The position numbers and the translations under genes are program-made. The notes under the pieces are model-generated. The model was not told where the DNA came from, did no database searches, and saw only the letters and a list, made by a program, of their open reading frames with translations. Of a stretch of 64,000 nucleotides of DNA, positions 44,014 to 54,111 are shown piece by piece (position 1 is the first letter of the stretch; each line of letters starts with the position of its first letter). The DNA is from Bacillota bacterium (GTDB lineage: Bacteria; Bacillota; Clostridia; Lachnospirales; Bianqueaceae): the NCBI GenBank assembly GCA_017620135.1, contig JAFZQZ010000081.1, positions 20,795 through 84,794 of the forward strand, given 5' to 3'.

Positions 44014-44952
44014 ATGGATCTATCATTGTTAAGTCGCCAGGAGAGACTGGAGATCGAACTATCCTTACTGTTTACCGAAAACGGCTTTAGCCGGATCAAG
44101 CTTTCGCAGTTTGATGAATATGAATTATTCCATCAGCATAGGGCTTTTCTGTCCGGTGAACAGATGCTCACGTTCACCGATCCCAGAGGAAAACTGTACG
44201 CGCTGCGTCCGGATGTGACGCTTTCCGTCCTGAAACAGGCGGCTTATCAGCCTGAGGAGTGCATCAAGGTCTACTATAAGGAAGATGTATTCCGGATGTC
44301 GGCGGAAACACACAGTTACGAAGCGGGACGCCAGATCGGGATCGAACGGATAGAGAAACAAAACCCGTCTCAGGAAGAGAGTGTCCTGCTGTTGGCACAG
44401 CAGGCTCTGATGCTGCTTCCCGTCGATACGGTGCTGGTCCTTTCCCATATGGATTTTCTTGATAGAAATGAATGGTTCCATTCCCTCCGGGAGCAGGATC
44501 AGATCGATGTACTCCATCTGATCAGCCGCAAAAACCGGTCGGATCTGGAAAAGTTCCTGACGAAAAAAGCCTGTCCTTCCGAAAACTATGAAGAACTGCT
44601 GATGGTGCTCGATCTGGTCGGGTCGCCGGATTCTATCGAAGAAAAGCTTGAATCCTTGATTTCATACCCGGATCTCTTCTCGGCTTGCCTTGAACTGGTT
44701 GCGCTCAGCCGAATGCTTCCGGCAGATGATCACCACAGGATCATGATCGATTTTTCACTTGTAAACTCTCTTAACTACTATAACGGTCTCATCTTTCAGG
44801 GTTTTGCCGAAGGGTGCAGAGACTATGTTCTGTCCGGCGGCCGTTACGACAGACTGGCCAGGCAGTTTATGCCAGATAAGGAATCCTGTGGCGCGATCGG
44901 ATTTGCGTTATCCCTGGACGTACTGGAGCCTATCGTAGGAGATACACTATGA
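44014..44952 (+). CDS. hisZ: ATP phosphoribosyltransferase regulatory subunit HisZ
   Basis: HisRS-like protein without aminoacylation activity that activates short-form HisG. ATG 44014 is chosen by CGGAGG just upstream; longer frames begin inside the promoter. The 312 residues show class II aaRS-like segments: FTDPRGKLYALRPDVT near 50, YYKEDVFRMSAE near 85 and a C-terminal SGGRYDRLA motif. A short HisG follows with a 4 nt overlap, as expected for this pair. Confidence 0.93.
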   Translation: MDLSLLSRQERLEIELSLLFTENGFSRIKLSQFDEYELFHQHRAFLSGEQMLTFTDPRGKLYALRPDVTLSVLKQAAYQPEECIKVYYKEDVFRMSAETHSYEAGRQIGIERIEKQNPSQEESVLLLAQQALMLLPVDTVLVLSHMDFLDRNEWFHSLREQDQIDVLHLISRKNRSDLEKFLTKKACPSENYEELLMVLDLVGSPDSIEEKLESLISYPDLFSACLELVALSRMLPADDHHRIMIDFSLVNSLNYYNGLIFQGFAEGCRDYVLSGGRYDRLARQFMPDKESCGAIGFALSLDVLEPIVGDTL

Positions 44953-45575
44953 TTACAATTGCACTTCCCAAGGGGAGACTTGGGGATAAGATCTATCATT
45001 TGCTCGATCAGGCCGGTTATGGCTTCTCGGCGATGGACGACGTAGGCAGAAAACTGGTGATCGATGATCAGGAAAAGCAGATCCGGTATCTGCTGGTCAA
45101 ACCGGTGGATGTCGCTGTCTATGTAGAGAGAGGCGTTGCGGATATCGGCGTCTGCGGAAAAGATATTATCGAAGAAAGCGGCGCGGATGTTTTTGAGCTT
45201 CTGGATCTGGGTTTTGGTAAATGCTCTATGGCTGTAGCCGCTCCGGAAGGGTTTCAGGAGAATCCCAGAAAAAGACTTCGGGTAGCGACGAAATTTGAGA
45301 ATATCGCGCGTGCATACTACAGTAAAAGAGGCAGAGACGCCGAGTTCATCCATTTGAACGGATCGATCGAACTCGCGCCTGTGCTGGGACTGACAGATGT
45401 GATCGTCGATATCGTGGAGACAGGAACGACACTGAGAGAGAATCATCTGACAGTCATCGATCGCTTTATGGATATCTCGGCACGGCTGATCGTCAATCGA
45501 TCCAGTTACCGTTTCAAAGAGAAGGAGATCAGTACTTTAGTCGACCGGTTGAAGGAGGAATTATCCCTTGATTAA
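44949..45575 (+). CDS. hisG: ATP phosphoribosyltransferase, short form
   Basis: First step of histidine synthesis, joining ATP and PRPP. The 208-residue length shows it lacks the C-terminal regulatory domain, so it needs HisZ encoded just upstream. It starts ITIALPKGRLGDKIY, has the VDVAVYVERGVADIGVCGKD region and the PRPP-binding DVIVDIVETGTTLREN segment. ATGA overlap with hisZ; it overlaps hisD by 8 nt. Confidence 0.96.
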   Translation: MITIALPKGRLGDKIYHLLDQAGYGFSAMDDVGRKLVIDDQEKQIRYLLVKPVDVAVYVERGVADIGVCGKDIIEESGADVFELLDLGFGKCSMAVAAPEGFQENPRKRLRVATKFENIARAYYSKRGRDAEFIHLNGSIELAPVLGLTDVIVDIVETGTTLRENHLTVIDRFMDISARLIVNRSSYRFKEKEISTLVDRLKEELSLD

Positions 45576-46854
45576 GATAGAACGACTCTCCGCAGACAGA
45601 TGGAGAGAGCAGATCCCGGTACGTTCACAGTTTGAATATGCCGATGTAAACGCTTCTGTGGAAGCCATATTGAAAGATGTACTCGAGAATGGTGATGAAG
45701 CACTGAAAAGATATAATCTGAAATTCGATCATGCCGAAACGCCTGAACTGGAAGTGAGCAAAGAAGAGATCGAAGCTGCCGTATCACGCGTCGATCCCGA
45801 GTTTTTACGTGTTCTTAAGGAAGCAGCCGATCATATCAGGTCCTATCACGAGAAGCAGGTGCGTCATGACTATATCACCCATGAGAAAGACGGCGTGGTC
45901 CTGGGGCAGCTGATCCTGCCGATCGAAAAAGTCGGTATCTATGTGCCGGGCGGTACGGCCGCGCTTCCTTCCACGCTTTTGATGAACGCGATCCCGGCAA
46001 AACTGGCTGGCGTGAAAGAGCTGGTCGTGGCGTCTCCTCCCGGAAAGAACGGGACGATCCCGGATGTGATCCTGGCGGCGGCATATGTCGCCGGGGTGGA
46101 TCATGTGTACCGCGTAGGCGGCGCACAGGCGATCGCCGGGCTGGCTTACGGTACGGAAACGATCCCTGCTGTGTACAAGATCGTCGGACCCGGCAACATC
46201 TATGTTTCTATGGCAAAGAAGATGGTCTACGGTAAAGTCGCGATCGATATGATCGCCGGACCGAGTGAAGTCATGGTCGTAGCTGATGAAAACGCGGATC
46301 CTGGCTGGGTCGCCGCGGATATGCTTTCACAGGCGGAACATGATAAACTCTCTATGGCTATCCTGGTCACCAATTCCATGGATGTGGCTGAAAAAACAGC
46401 TAAGGAACTGGAAAAACAGGTCGAACTCCTTCCCAGATCACAGATCGCGAAAGCGTCACTGGATAACTATGGACGGATCTTTGTGACGGATTCCATGGAA
46501 GGCGCGCTGGATGTCGCCAATGAGATCGCCCCGGAGCACCTGGAGATCTATACGGAACGTCCGTTTGATTATCTGGGGATGATCCGGAATGCCGGATCGG
46601 TATTCCTTGGCCCGTATACGACCGAGCCTCTCGGAGATTATCTGGCCGGTCCGAACCATGTACTTCCCACCAGCGGGACAGCCAAATTCGCTTCGGCGCT
46701 TTCCGTGGACGATTTTATCAAGAAAACGCAGATTTCATATTATACCAAAAACGCTGAATGTGCCCTCGCGGACGATGTGGCTGTATTTGCCCGTCAGGAG
46801 GGCCTGGAAGCCCATGCCAGAGCGGCGCTGATACGCAAAGGAAATCTATCATGA
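45568..46854 (+). CDS. hisD: histidinol dehydrogenase
   Basis: Last two steps of histidine synthesis, oxidising histidinol to histidine with 2 NAD. It starts at TTG 45568 after AAGGAGG, within the end of hisG. At 428 residues it has the VGIYVPGGTAALPSTLLMNA segment near 130, AGPSEVMVVADE and the metal-site sequence SQAEHDKLSMAILVT near 260. The GPNHVLPTSGTAKF stretch is near the end. Confidence 0.97.
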   Translation: MIKIERLSADRWREQIPVRSQFEYADVNASVEAILKDVLENGDEALKRYNLKFDHAETPELEVSKEEIEAAVSRVDPEFLRVLKEAADHIRSYHEKQVRHDYITHEKDGVVLGQLILPIEKVGIYVPGGTAALPSTLLMNAIPAKLAGVKELVVASPPGKNGTIPDVILAAAYVAGVDHVYRVGGAQAIAGLAYGTETIPAVYKIVGPGNIYVSMAKKMVYGKVAIDMIAGPSEVMVVADENADPGWVAADMLSQAEHDKLSMAILVTNSMDVAEKTAKELEKQVELLPRSQIAKASLDNYGRIFVTDSMEGALDVANEIAPEHLEIYTERPFDYLGMIRNAGSVFLGPYTTEPLGDYLAGPNHVLPTSGTAKFASALSVDDFIKKTQISYYTKNAECALADDVAVFARQEGLEAHARAALIRKGNLS

Positions 46855-47921
46855 ATGAACAAAAATACTGGAGCCGGGCAGCCAGAGCTGCCGTTCCGTA
46901 TGTGCCTGGTGAACAGCCGAAGGACAGATCTTTCATCAAGCTGAATACGAATGAGAACCCGTATGGTCCTTCACCGAAGTTGAAAGAGATCGATCCTTTT
47001 TCTCTCCGGTTCGAGCTTTATCCTGAACCGACCGCGCTGATGCTCCGACAGGCGATCGCAAAGGCAAATGACCTTTCTTTGGACGAGGTATTTGTAGGCA
47101 ACGGAAGTGATGAAGTTCTGGCATTTGCTTTTTCCGCCTTCGCGGATGAAGACGATCCTGTCAGTTTTCCGGATATCACATATAGTTTTTATCCGGTCTG
47201 GAGTGAATATTTCGGTGCGCCGAAACAGATCTTTCCACTGGGCAAGGATCTTTCGATCGACCTTTCCATGGTACCGGACGGTTTTGGGCCGGTCGTGATC
47301 GCCAATCCCAACGCACCGACAGGGGTAGCGCTGGCGAGGGAAGTACTGGAAGATTATCTGAAAGCCCATCCGGAAAGACTGATGATCGTCGATGAAGCTT
47401 ACGTAGATTTCGGGGCTGAGTCGATAGTTCCCCTGATCCATTCGTATCCCAATCTTCTGGTCGTCCAGACATTTTCAAAGTCCCGCGCGCTGGCAGGGCT
47501 GCGGCTTGGTTTCGCGATGGGGCAGAAGAGCCTGATCGACGCGATCATACGGATCAAGGATTCCATCAACTCTTATACGGTAAATACTTGGTCACAGGTC
47601 GCCGGGACGATCAGCTATCAGGACAAAGAGTATACCGGGGAAATCGTTCAAAAGATCATCCGGACGAGAGAGTGCACGAAAGAAAAACTCAGAGATCTCG
47701 GTTTTGAAGTGGGCGATTCCAAAGCCAACTTCCTGTGGGTAAAACATCCGGAATTCAGCGGAACGAAACTCTATGAGTATCTTCGCGGCGAGGGGATCCT
47801 CGTAAGACATTTTTCCTCCCCGGCGATCACGGATTATCTTCGGATCTCTGTGGGGACGGATGAAGAAATGGATCAGCTGGTCACTACCTTATCGAAGCTT
47901 TTCGGAGGAGATAAATCATGA
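46851..47921 (+). CDS. hisC: histidinol-phosphate aminotransferase
   Basis: PLP aminotransferase making histidinol phosphate from imidazole-acetol phosphate. ATG 46851 overlaps the hisD stop and is preferred over an upstream in-frame start at 46758 that would lie in hisD. The 356 residues include LNTNENPYGPSPK, the GNGSDE motif near 83, NPNAPTGV, and the PLP lysine in TFSKSRALAGLRLG near 208. Confidence 0.97.
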   Translation: MNEQKYWSRAARAAVPYVPGEQPKDRSFIKLNTNENPYGPSPKLKEIDPFSLRFELYPEPTALMLRQAIAKANDLSLDEVFVGNGSDEVLAFAFSAFADEDDPVSFPDITYSFYPVWSEYFGAPKQIFPLGKDLSIDLSMVPDGFGPVVIANPNAPTGVALAREVLEDYLKAHPERLMIVDEAYVDFGAESIVPLIHSYPNLLVVQTFSKSRALAGLRLGFAMGQKSLIDAIIRIKDSINSYTVNTWSQVAGTISYQDKEYTGEIVQKIIRTRECTKEKLRDLGFEVGDSKANFLWVKHPEFSGTKLYEYLRGEGILVRHFSSPAITDYLRISVGTDEEMDQLVTTLSKLFGGDKS

Positions 47922-48505
47922 GACAGGCAAAAACAGAACGATCCACAAAAGAAACAAAGATCACGATCTGTCTTGATCTGGACGGAAAAGGAAAGTATCA
48001 GAATCAGACCGGTATCGGTTTCTTCGATCATATGCTCGATGGGTTCGCCCGCCAGACACCTTATGATCTGAGTATAGAAGCGAAAGGCGATCTTTTTGTC
48101 GATCAGCATCATACCGTCGAGGATACGGGTATCAGTCTCGGTCTGGCACTCAAGGAAGCGCTTGGCGACTGTAAAGGGATCAGCCGCTACGGATACTTCA
48201 TCCTTCCGATGGATGACGCGCTGGTCCTCGTGAGTCTGGATCTTTCGGGAAGAAGTTATCTGGCGTTCGATGTCCCGATGCCTACGCAAAAAGTGGGAGA
48301 TTTCGATACGGAACTGGTGCAGGAGTTTTTCCTGGGACTGACAAGATCCGCGGGGATGACGATGCATATCAGACTGCTCTCCGGTACGAATTCGCATCAT
48401 ATCATTGAATGTGTATTCAAGGCATTTGGCAGGGCCCTCGCGATGGCTACAGGGTTCAGCGCGTTACGGCCGGATGAGATCCCGTCTACCAAGGGAGCTT
48501 TGTAA
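47918..48505 (+). CDS. hisB: imidazoleglycerol-phosphate dehydratase
   Basis: Mn-dependent dehydratase of histidine synthesis. It is monofunctional: 195 residues, without the HAD histidinol-phosphatase domain found in the E. coli HisB. Motifs are GIGFFDHMLDGFARQ, DQHHTVEDTGI near 68 and SHHIIECVFKAFGRAL near 147. It overlaps hisC by 4 nt. The absence of the phosphatase domain means that step must be supplied by another gene. Confidence 0.97.
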   Translation: MRQAKTERSTKETKITICLDLDGKGKYQNQTGIGFFDHMLDGFARQTPYDLSIEAKGDLFVDQHHTVEDTGISLGLALKEALGDCKGISRYGYFILPMDDALVLVSLDLSGRSYLAFDVPMPTQKVGDFDTELVQEFFLGLTRSAGMTMHIRLLSGTNSHHIIECVFKAFGRALAMATGFSALRPDEIPSTKGAL

Positions 48506-49132
48506 ATGATCGCGCTCATCGATTATGAAGTAGGGAATCTTTTCTCCTTACAGGCGTCACTGAAAAAGATCGGCGCAGACAGTATTCTGACCAGGGATCC
48601 GGACGTGCTGAGAAGTGCTGACGGTATCATCCTGCCGGGAGTAGGCGCATTCGGAGAAGCGGCGGAAAAACTGAGATCCTTCGGGCTGTATGAACCGATC
48701 CGCGAGATCGCAGACACGGGAAAACCGCTTCTGGGTGTTTGTCTCGGAATGCAGATGCTCTTTGAGAAAAGTTACGAATACGGAGAACATGAAGGGCTCT
48801 GTCTCCTGCCCGGGTATATCGGCTCTTTGAGAGAAGACCTTCCTTCCAGAGACGCGATCGTTCCGCACATGGGCTGGAATGAACTGTCCTTTACGAGTAA
48901 AGAGGCCGAAAAGAAGTGGACAGGGAAAGAAGACGGTATCTATACTTATTTCGTTCATTCTTTTTATGCCAAAGAATGTGAGGAAGTCCTGATCGCCGAT
49001 ACAGATTACGAAGGCATCCGTATTCCTGCCTTCGTCGGGAAGGACAACGTGTTCGGAATGCAGTTCCATCCGGAAAAGAGCGGAGACGACGGGCTCAGGC
49101 TCCTTTCGGAATTCATTAAATTGACGAAGTAG
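48506..49132 (+). CDS. hisH: imidazole glycerol phosphate synthase glutaminase subunit
   Basis: Class I glutaminase that supplies ammonia to HisF. The 208 residues include GVGAFGEAAEKL near 50, the nucleophile in LLGVCLGMQMLFE near 75, and the His-Glu pair in GMQFHPEKSGDDG near 190. It starts immediately after the hisB stop. Confidence 0.97.
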   Translation: MIALIDYEVGNLFSLQASLKKIGADSILTRDPDVLRSADGIILPGVGAFGEAAEKLRSFGLYEPIREIADTGKPLLGVCLGMQMLFEKSYEYGEHEGLCLLPGYIGSLREDLPSRDAIVPHMGWNELSFTSKEAEKKWTGKEDGIYTYFVHSFYAKECEEVLIADTDYEGIRIPAFVGKDNVFGMQFHPEKSGDDGLRLLSEFIKLTK

Positions 49133-49140
49133 GAAATAAG

Positions 49141-49854
49141 ATGCAGATATGGCCGGCTATCGATCTTCTTCATTCTCAGGCAGTTCGCCTGACGAAGGGA
49201 GACTATGATCAGGTAAAAGTATATTTTAAAGATCCGGAAGAGATCCTCCGGTTTTTCAATGAAAAAGGCGCCAAGTTTCTTCATATCGTCGACCTGGACG
49301 GAGCCAGAGAAGGAAAACTGAGCAATCTGGATACCATCCGGCGGCTGTGCCGTGAGGCCAGGCAGGAGATCGAAGTCGGCGGCGGGATCCGCTCGGAAGA
49401 ACGGATCGAGACCTATCTGACGCAGGGCGTCAGGCATGTGATCCTGGGCACCGTCGCACTGGAGGATCCTGTTTTTACAGAAACAATGATCCGAAAATAC
49501 GGGGACCATATCGTGATCGGTGTCGACGCGAAGAACGGCATGGTCGCGACGCGTGGATGGGAAGATGTTTCCGCTGTTCCGGGACCTCTGTTCTGCAGAC
49601 GAATGCAGGAGATCGGCGCGTCCCGTATCATCTATACGGATATTTCAAAAGACGGAATGCTTTCCGGGACAAATCTCGAACTTTACCGGTCACTGACAGA
49701 GGATCTTTCTGTAAAGATTACTGCTTCCGGCGGTATCACCTATATGAAGGAAGTCCGTCAGCTGCAGGATATGGGCGTTCACAGCGCCATTATCGGGAAA
49801 GCGCTGTATGAAGGGATCCTGGATCTGTCCGAAGTATTGCAAGCGGAGGAGTAG
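49141..49854 (+). CDS. hisA: ProFAR isomerase
   Basis: TIM-barrel isomerase that opens the ProFAR ribose ring. At 237 residues it has the catalytic Asp in the first strand, WPAIDLLHSQAVRLTKG, the phosphate-binding VGGGIRSEE near 80 and IYTDISKDGMLSGTNLE with the second catalytic Asp near 165. Confidence 0.96.
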   Translation: MQIWPAIDLLHSQAVRLTKGDYDQVKVYFKDPEEILRFFNEKGAKFLHIVDLDGAREGKLSNLDTIRRLCREARQEIEVGGGIRSEERIETYLTQGVRHVILGTVALEDPVFTETMIRKYGDHIVIGVDAKNGMVATRGWEDVSAVPGPLFCRRMQEIGASRIIYTDISKDGMLSGTNLELYRSLTEDLSVKITASGGITYMKEVRQLQDMGVHSAIIGKALYEGILDLSEVLQAEE

Positions 49855-49856
49855 TT

Positions 49857-50612
49857 ATGCTGGCAAAAAGAATCATCCCCTGTCTGGATATCCGGGATGG
49901 AAGAGTCGTAAAAGGCAAACGGTTTGAAGGGATCCGCGACGTGGAAGATCCGGTCACGATGGCTGCCTTTTATAATATCAGCGGAGCCGATGAACTGGTA
50001 TTTTATGATATCACGGCATCAGCAGAGGGACGCAAACTCTTTACCGAGATGGTAAGTGACGTCGCGAAGGAAGTGTTTATCCCCCTGACGGTCGGGGGTG
50101 GCATCAATGAAGTGTCTGATTTTGAAAGAGTTCTGACGCACGGGGCGGATAAGGTGAGTGTCAATTCCGGCGCGCTTCGCGATCCTTCTCTCATAGACGA
50201 GGCGGCGCACCGCTACGGCGATCAGTGTGTGGTGCTTTCCATCGACTGCAAACGCGTTGGAAATGAATTCCATGTTTTCTCTAAAGGCGGCAGAGAGGAT
50301 ACCGGCCGCAGGCTGTTTGAATGGGCGTCCGAAGGTACGGGCAGAGGAGCCGGAGAGATCGTTCTGAACAGTATGGATACAGACGGAGTCCGTCAGGGGT
50401 TCGATCTGGAAATGCTGGATAAGCTGTCCAGTCTGAAAGTCCCGATCATTGCGTCGGGAGGAGCCGGAGGAATGAAAGATTTCTCTGTTTTATTCAAGCA
50501 GCTTCCCTGGGTAAGCGCGGGCCTAGCGGCTTCGATCTTCCATTATAAAGAAGTCAGTATCCGGGATCTGAAGCACTATCTCAGAAGTCAGAACATTCCT
50601 GTCCGATGCTAA
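49857..50612 (+). CDS. hisF: imidazole glycerol phosphate synthase cyclase subunit
   Basis: TIM-barrel cyclase that uses HisH ammonia to make imidazole glycerol phosphate and AICAR. The 251-residue length is normal. It starts [18 protein letters not shown], has the phosphate-binding [13 protein letters not shown] near 76, the [21 protein letters not shown] segment with the second catalytic Asp near 174, and a closing [15 protein letters not shown] links the pathway to purine synthesis, which shares this window. Confidence 0.97.
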   Translation: MLAKRIIPCLDIRDGRVVKGKRFEGIRDVEDPVTMAAFYNISGADELVFYDITASAEGRKLFTEMVSDVAKEVFIPLTVGGGINEVSDFERVLTHGADKVSVNSGALRDPSLIDEAAHRYGDQCVVLSIDCKRVGNEFHVFSKGGREDTGRRLFEWASEGTGRGAGEIVLNSMDTDGVRQGFDLEMLDKLSSLKVPIIASGGAGGMKDFSVLFKQLPWVSAGLAASIFHYKEVSIRDLKHYLRSQNIPVRC

Positions 50613-50646
50613 CAGGGGCATTCAAAACATACGAGGAGTTTATACT

Positions 50647-51306
50647 ATGGATCTTTCTACTCTCAAATTTGATGACAAAGGTCTGATCCCTGCGATCGTC
50701 CAGGATTTCTACACGAATGAAGTCCTCACACTGGCCTATATGAACAGGGAAAGTCTGGAGATCACCCTGAAAGAAGGCCGTACCTGTTTCTGGTCCAGAA
50801 GCCGTCAGGAGCTCTGGAGAAAAGGGGAGACCAGCGGCAATGTGCAGCATGTGGTTTCTGTTACGGCGGACTGTGATCAGGACGCGGTGCTCGTCAAAGT
50901 GATCAAGGAAGGCCCTGCCTGCCATCTTGGCACGAATTCCTGCTTTGAGAATACGATCTTTTCAAAGGAAGAAGCTCCGTTCAGCGCGGAAGCTTTGATG
51001 GATCTCTTAAAAAGCCGGAAAGAACTGCTTCCGGAAGGGTCCTATACGACCTATCTGTTTCAGAAAGGGCTGGATAAGATCCTGAAAAAGGTCGGAGAAG
51101 AATCGACCGAGGTCATTATCGCAGCGAAATCCCAGGAAGGCAACGGCGAACTGGTCTATGAACTCGCGGATCTCTTTTATCACGCACTGGTTCTGATGAT
51201 CGAGAAAGGTGTCAGCTTGGATCAGGTAAAAAACGAACTGGCTTCCCGTCATGTGATCGATCATAAGGTGAAGCAGGAGAAGCAGGTGGCGGATGGGATT
51301 CGTTAA
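50647..51306 (+). CDS. hisIE: bifunctional phosphoribosyl-AMP cyclohydrolase/phosphoribosyl-ATP pyrophosphatase
   Basis: Steps two and three of histidine synthesis, fused. The 219 residues hold an N-terminal HisI domain with [18 protein letters not shown] near 45 and the metal-site [12 protein letters not shown] near 75. A HisE domain follows from about 118 ([20 protein letters not shown]). The ATG follows GAGGAG. It overlaps the next gene by 14 nt. Confidence 0.96.
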   Translation: MDLSTLKFDDKGLIPAIVQDFYTNEVLTLAYMNRESLEITLKEGRTCFWSRSRQELWRKGETSGNVQHVVSVTADCDQDAVLVKVIKEGPACHLGTNSCFENTIFSKEEAPFSAEALMDLLKSRKELLPEGSYTTYLFQKGLDKILKKVGEESTEVIIAAKSQEGNGELVYELADLFYHALVLMIEKGVSLDQVKNELASRHVIDHKVKQEKQVADGIR

Positions 51307-51850
51307 TCTGTTTCGACCGGATCAGTACGTCAGAACGGTATATGAGGTCGATTTTGATCTTCTCTGGGAGGAGGGGATCCGAGGGCTGTTCTTCGATGTG
51401 GACAATACGTTGATCCCGTTTTATGAAAACAGGATCCCGCCCGAGGCAGTGAAACTGCTGACAGATCTGAGAAGAAGAGGTTTTAAAGTCTTTATTCTTT
51501 CCAACGGACGGGCAGAGCGTGTCCGGATGATGGAAAAACAGGTACAGCTAAAGGGCTTTGCCCGTTCGGGAAAGCCGCTTAGATACGGGATCTGGGTACT
51601 GAACCGGAAGACTCGTCTGAAAGGCCGTCAGATGGCAACGATCGGCGACCAGGTCTTTATGGATGTCCTGTGCGGTCATCTGGGCAGAGGAAAAGGTATT
51701 CTGATCGAACCGATCGACAGAGTGCGGGATGAGGCTTCTGTCATGAAAAGAAGGGCGGCGGAAACGAAAATGCTGCACCGTCTTGGGATCAGGCAATTCT
51801 GTGAGACTGACAGTGAAGCACAAACCGCCGCTCCACAAAAAAACAGTTGA
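51293..51850 (+). CDS. yqeG: YqeG-family HAD IIIA-type phosphatase
   Basis: HAD phosphatase of 185 residues. The catalytic motif is [11 protein letters not shown] near residue 28, the second motif [11 protein letters not shown] near 65, and a third region is [13 protein letters not shown] near 118. In Bacillus subtilis yqeG lies beside yqeH and aroE and its substrate is not well fixed. Here it overlaps hisIE by 14 nt and has no promoter of its own, so it is expressed with the histidine genes. That operon lacks a histidinol-phosphatase, so a role in that step is worth testing but unproven. Confidence 0.87.
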   Translation: MGFVNLFRPDQYVRTVYEVDFDLLWEEGIRGLFFDVDNTLIPFYENRIPPEAVKLLTDLRRRGFKVFILSNGRAERVRMMEKQVQLKGFARSGKPLRYGIWVLNRKTRLKGRQMATIGDQVFMDVLCGHLGRGKGILIEPIDRVRDEASVMKRRAAETKMLHRLGIRQFCETDSEAQTAAPQKNS

Positions 51851-51875
51851 AAAAAGTCATAAAATCGTTTAAAAT
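51847..51875 (+). promoter_or_regulatory. sigma-A promoter of efp
   Basis: TTGAAA (51847-51852), 17 bp, TAAAAT (51870-51875). It overlaps the stop of the upstream gene and lies about 33 bp before efp. Confidence 0.65.
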
Positions 51876-51907
51876 ATATCAGTATTTTACTTTACGGAGG
51901 TTTTATT

Positions 51908-52477
51908 ATGGCAGACGTTCTCAGTGCCGGTGAGTTCAGAAACGGCGTAACGATCCAATATAACAACAGTGTCTATCAGATCATCGAATTCCAGCACGTG
52001 AAACCCGGAAAGGGTGCCGCTTTTGTCCGTACCAAACTGAAAAATGTCATCGACGGAGGCGTGATCGAGCAGTCCTTCCGTCCTACGGAAAAGTTTGACC
52101 GCGCGATCATCGAGCGTAAAGACATGGAATATCTTTACAACGACGGCGAACTGTACTATTTCATGGATCCCGAGTCCTACGAGCAGATGCCCATCGGCGC
52201 CGAACAGATCGGCGACGCGCTCAAGTTCGTGAAGGAAAATGAAAGCGTGAAGATCCTTTCCCATAATGGAAGCATATTCGGCATCGAACCGCCTATGTTC
52301 GTTGAGCTGGAAGTCACCCATACCGAGCCCGGTGCCAGAGGTGATACAGCGACCAACGTGCTGAAACCCGCTGAGGTCGAGACCGGAGCGGTGGTTCAGG
52401 TTCCCCTGTTTATCGATAACGGCAGCCGTATCAAGATCGACACCCGTACCGGTGAGTATCTTGGCCGCGCCAACTGA
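51908..52477 (+). CDS. efp: translation elongation factor P
   Basis: Rescues ribosomes stalled at consecutive prolines. The 189 residues make the usual three domains: an N-terminal KOW-like domain with the modified-lysine loop [19 protein letters not shown] near residue 28, then two OB folds with [16 protein letters not shown] at the end. The ATG follows ACGGAGG. The loop lysine is kept. No modification enzyme gene is nearby. Confidence 0.97.
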   Translation: MADVLSAGEFRNGVTIQYNNSVYQIIEFQHVKPGKGAAFVRTKLKNVIDGGVIEQSFRPTEKFDRAIIERKDMEYLYNDGELYYFMDPESYEQMPIGAEQIGDALKFVKENESVKILSHNGSIFGIEPPMFVELEVTHTEPGARGDTATNVLKPAEVETGAVVQVPLFIDNGSRIKIDTRTGEYLGRAN

Positions 52478-52505
52478 TCTTACAGAATAGCTGGTCGTTT
52501 CATAG

Positions 52506-52535
52506 AAGATCCATTCGTCAGGATGGATCTTTTAT
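52506..52535 (+). terminator. probable terminator after efp
   Basis: Stem AAGATCCAT/ATGGATCTT (52506-52514 with 52523-52531) followed by TTA. The T tract is short, so efficiency is uncertain. Confidence 0.6.
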
Positions 52536-52566
52536 TCATATCATGAATCTAAAGGAGATATCAATT

Positions 52567-54102
52567 ATGCGCAGAAGCGGAATTCTGATGCCTGTTTTTT
52601 CTCTTGCTTCTCCCTACGGGATCGGCGATTTTGGCTCGAAAGCCTATGAATTTGTTGACTTTCTGAAGAAAGCAGGTCAGTCTCTCTGGCAGATCCTGCC
52701 TCTCAATCCCACGAACTACGGAGATTCACCTTATCAGTCTTTTTCCACTTATGCAGGAAATCCATATTTTATCAGTCCCGAATTACTGATCCGGGATGGA
52801 CTGCTGACCGAGCAGGAAGCGGGTTCCTTTGATTTTGTCACCGATAAAAACAAGGTCGATTACGGCAAGCTGTACTGGAACCGGCTGAAAATGCTGGAGA
52901 TCGCTTACCGTCGTTTCGTTCCCGGTGAAGCCTTCGAACAGTTTGTAAAGGAACAAAGCTTCTGGCTGGAGGATTTCTGCCTGTTTATGGCCCTGAAAAA
53001 CGCTCATGAAGATAAGGCCTGGATCGAATGGGAGGAAGAGCTGAAGCTGCATGAAGAAAAAGCTGTGGAAGAAGCCCGAGCTCTTTACCAGGACAGGATC
53101 GGATTCTACCGTTTTCTGCAGTATGAATTCTATATCCAGTGGCATGCTTTGAAAGATTATGCCAATCAAAACGGGATCCAGATCGTAGGCGATATCCCGA
53201 TCTATGTCGCTTATGACAGTGCCGATGTCTGGGGAAAGAGCGAGATGTTCCAGCTGGATGAAGAGCGTATACCGCTGGCGGTCGCAGGCTGTCCTCCGGA
53301 TGCTTTTTCCGCGGATGGCCAGCTCTGGGGCAATCCTCTGTACCGATGGGAAGATATGGCAAAAGAAGAGATCCCTTACCAATGGTGGAAGGAGAGGATC
53401 GCTTATTCTCTGAAGCTGTATGATATTGTCAGGATCGATCACTTCCGGGGATTTGAGGCTTATTATTCGATCCCGTTCGGTGATGAAAACGCGAAAAACG
53501 GTAAATGGAAGAAGGGTCCCGGGATCCATCTGTTTAAGGAGATCGAAAAGACCCTTGGCGGTGATCTGCCGATCATCGCGGAGGATCTTGGTTATCTGAC
53601 GCCGGAAGTCCATCAATTATTAAAGGATACCGGATTCCCCGGAATGAAAGTCCTGCAGTTTGCCTTTGATCCTGCGGCGGATAATGATTATCTTCCTCAT
53701 AATCTGGTGAAAAACGCGGTGATCTATACAGGCACGCATGATAATGATACTATTATCGGCTGGCTGAAATCCGCGGCTCCTGCTGAAGTAGCCTACGCGA
53801 AAGCCTATCTTCACGCAACGCAGGAAGAAGGATTCAACTGGACCATGATGCGTCAGGCTATGTCTTCCGTCTGTGATACCTGTATCCTGATGATGCAGGA
53901 TCTGTTAGGACTCGGGACCGATGCCCGCATCAACATGCCTTCGACCCTTGGCGGGAACTGGCAGTGGAGGATCAGTGACGGCTATGTCAATGACTGGCTG
54001 GCCGGGATCATCCTTGAAAACACGAAGCTCTACCGTCGTATCCCGAAAACAGACAAAGAAAAAACAGCGGAAGACTCCCAGACTGAAGTTTCCGCTGAAT
54101 AA
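52567..54102 (+). CDS. malQ: 4-alpha-glucanotransferase (amylomaltase, GH77)
   Basis: Cytosolic enzyme that transfers glucan chains between maltooligosaccharides. ATG 52567 follows AAAGGAGAT; an in-frame ATG at 52543 has no ribosome site. At 511 residues it has RSGILMPVFSLASPYGIGDFG at the start (cut at residue level), GDIPIYVAYDSADVW near 219, the nucleophile region RIDHFRGFEAYY near 294, EDLGYLTPEV near 340 and the THDNDTIIGW motif near 395. The last 20 residues are Lys/Glu/Thr-rich and unlike the fold; the sequence there doubles as the downstream flank of the minus-strand tRNA gene. Confidence 0.95.
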   Translation: MRRSGILMPVFSLASPYGIGDFGSKAYEFVDFLKKAGQSLWQILPLNPTNYGDSPYQSFSTYAGNPYFISPELLIRDGLLTEQEAGSFDFVTDKNKVDYGKLYWNRLKMLEIAYRRFVPGEAFEQFVKEQSFWLEDFCLFMALKNAHEDKAWIEWEEELKLHEEKAVEEARALYQDRIGFYRFLQYEFYIQWHALKDYANQNGIQIVGDIPIYVAYDSADVWGKSEMFQLDEERIPLAVAGCPPDAFSADGQLWGNPLYRWEDMAKEEIPYQWWKERIAYSLKLYDIVRIDHFRGFEAYYSIPFGDENAKNGKWKKGPGIHLFKEIEKTLGGDLPIIAEDLGYLTPEVHQLLKDTGFPGMKVLQFAFDPAADNDYLPHNLVKNAVIYTGTHDNDTIIGWLKSAAPAEVAYAKAYLHATQEEGFNWTMMRQAMSSVCDTCILMMQDLLGLGTDARINMPSTLGGNWQWRISDGYVNDWLAGIILENTKLYRRIPKTDKEKTAEDSQTEVSAE

Positions 54103-54111
54103 AAGAAAAAA

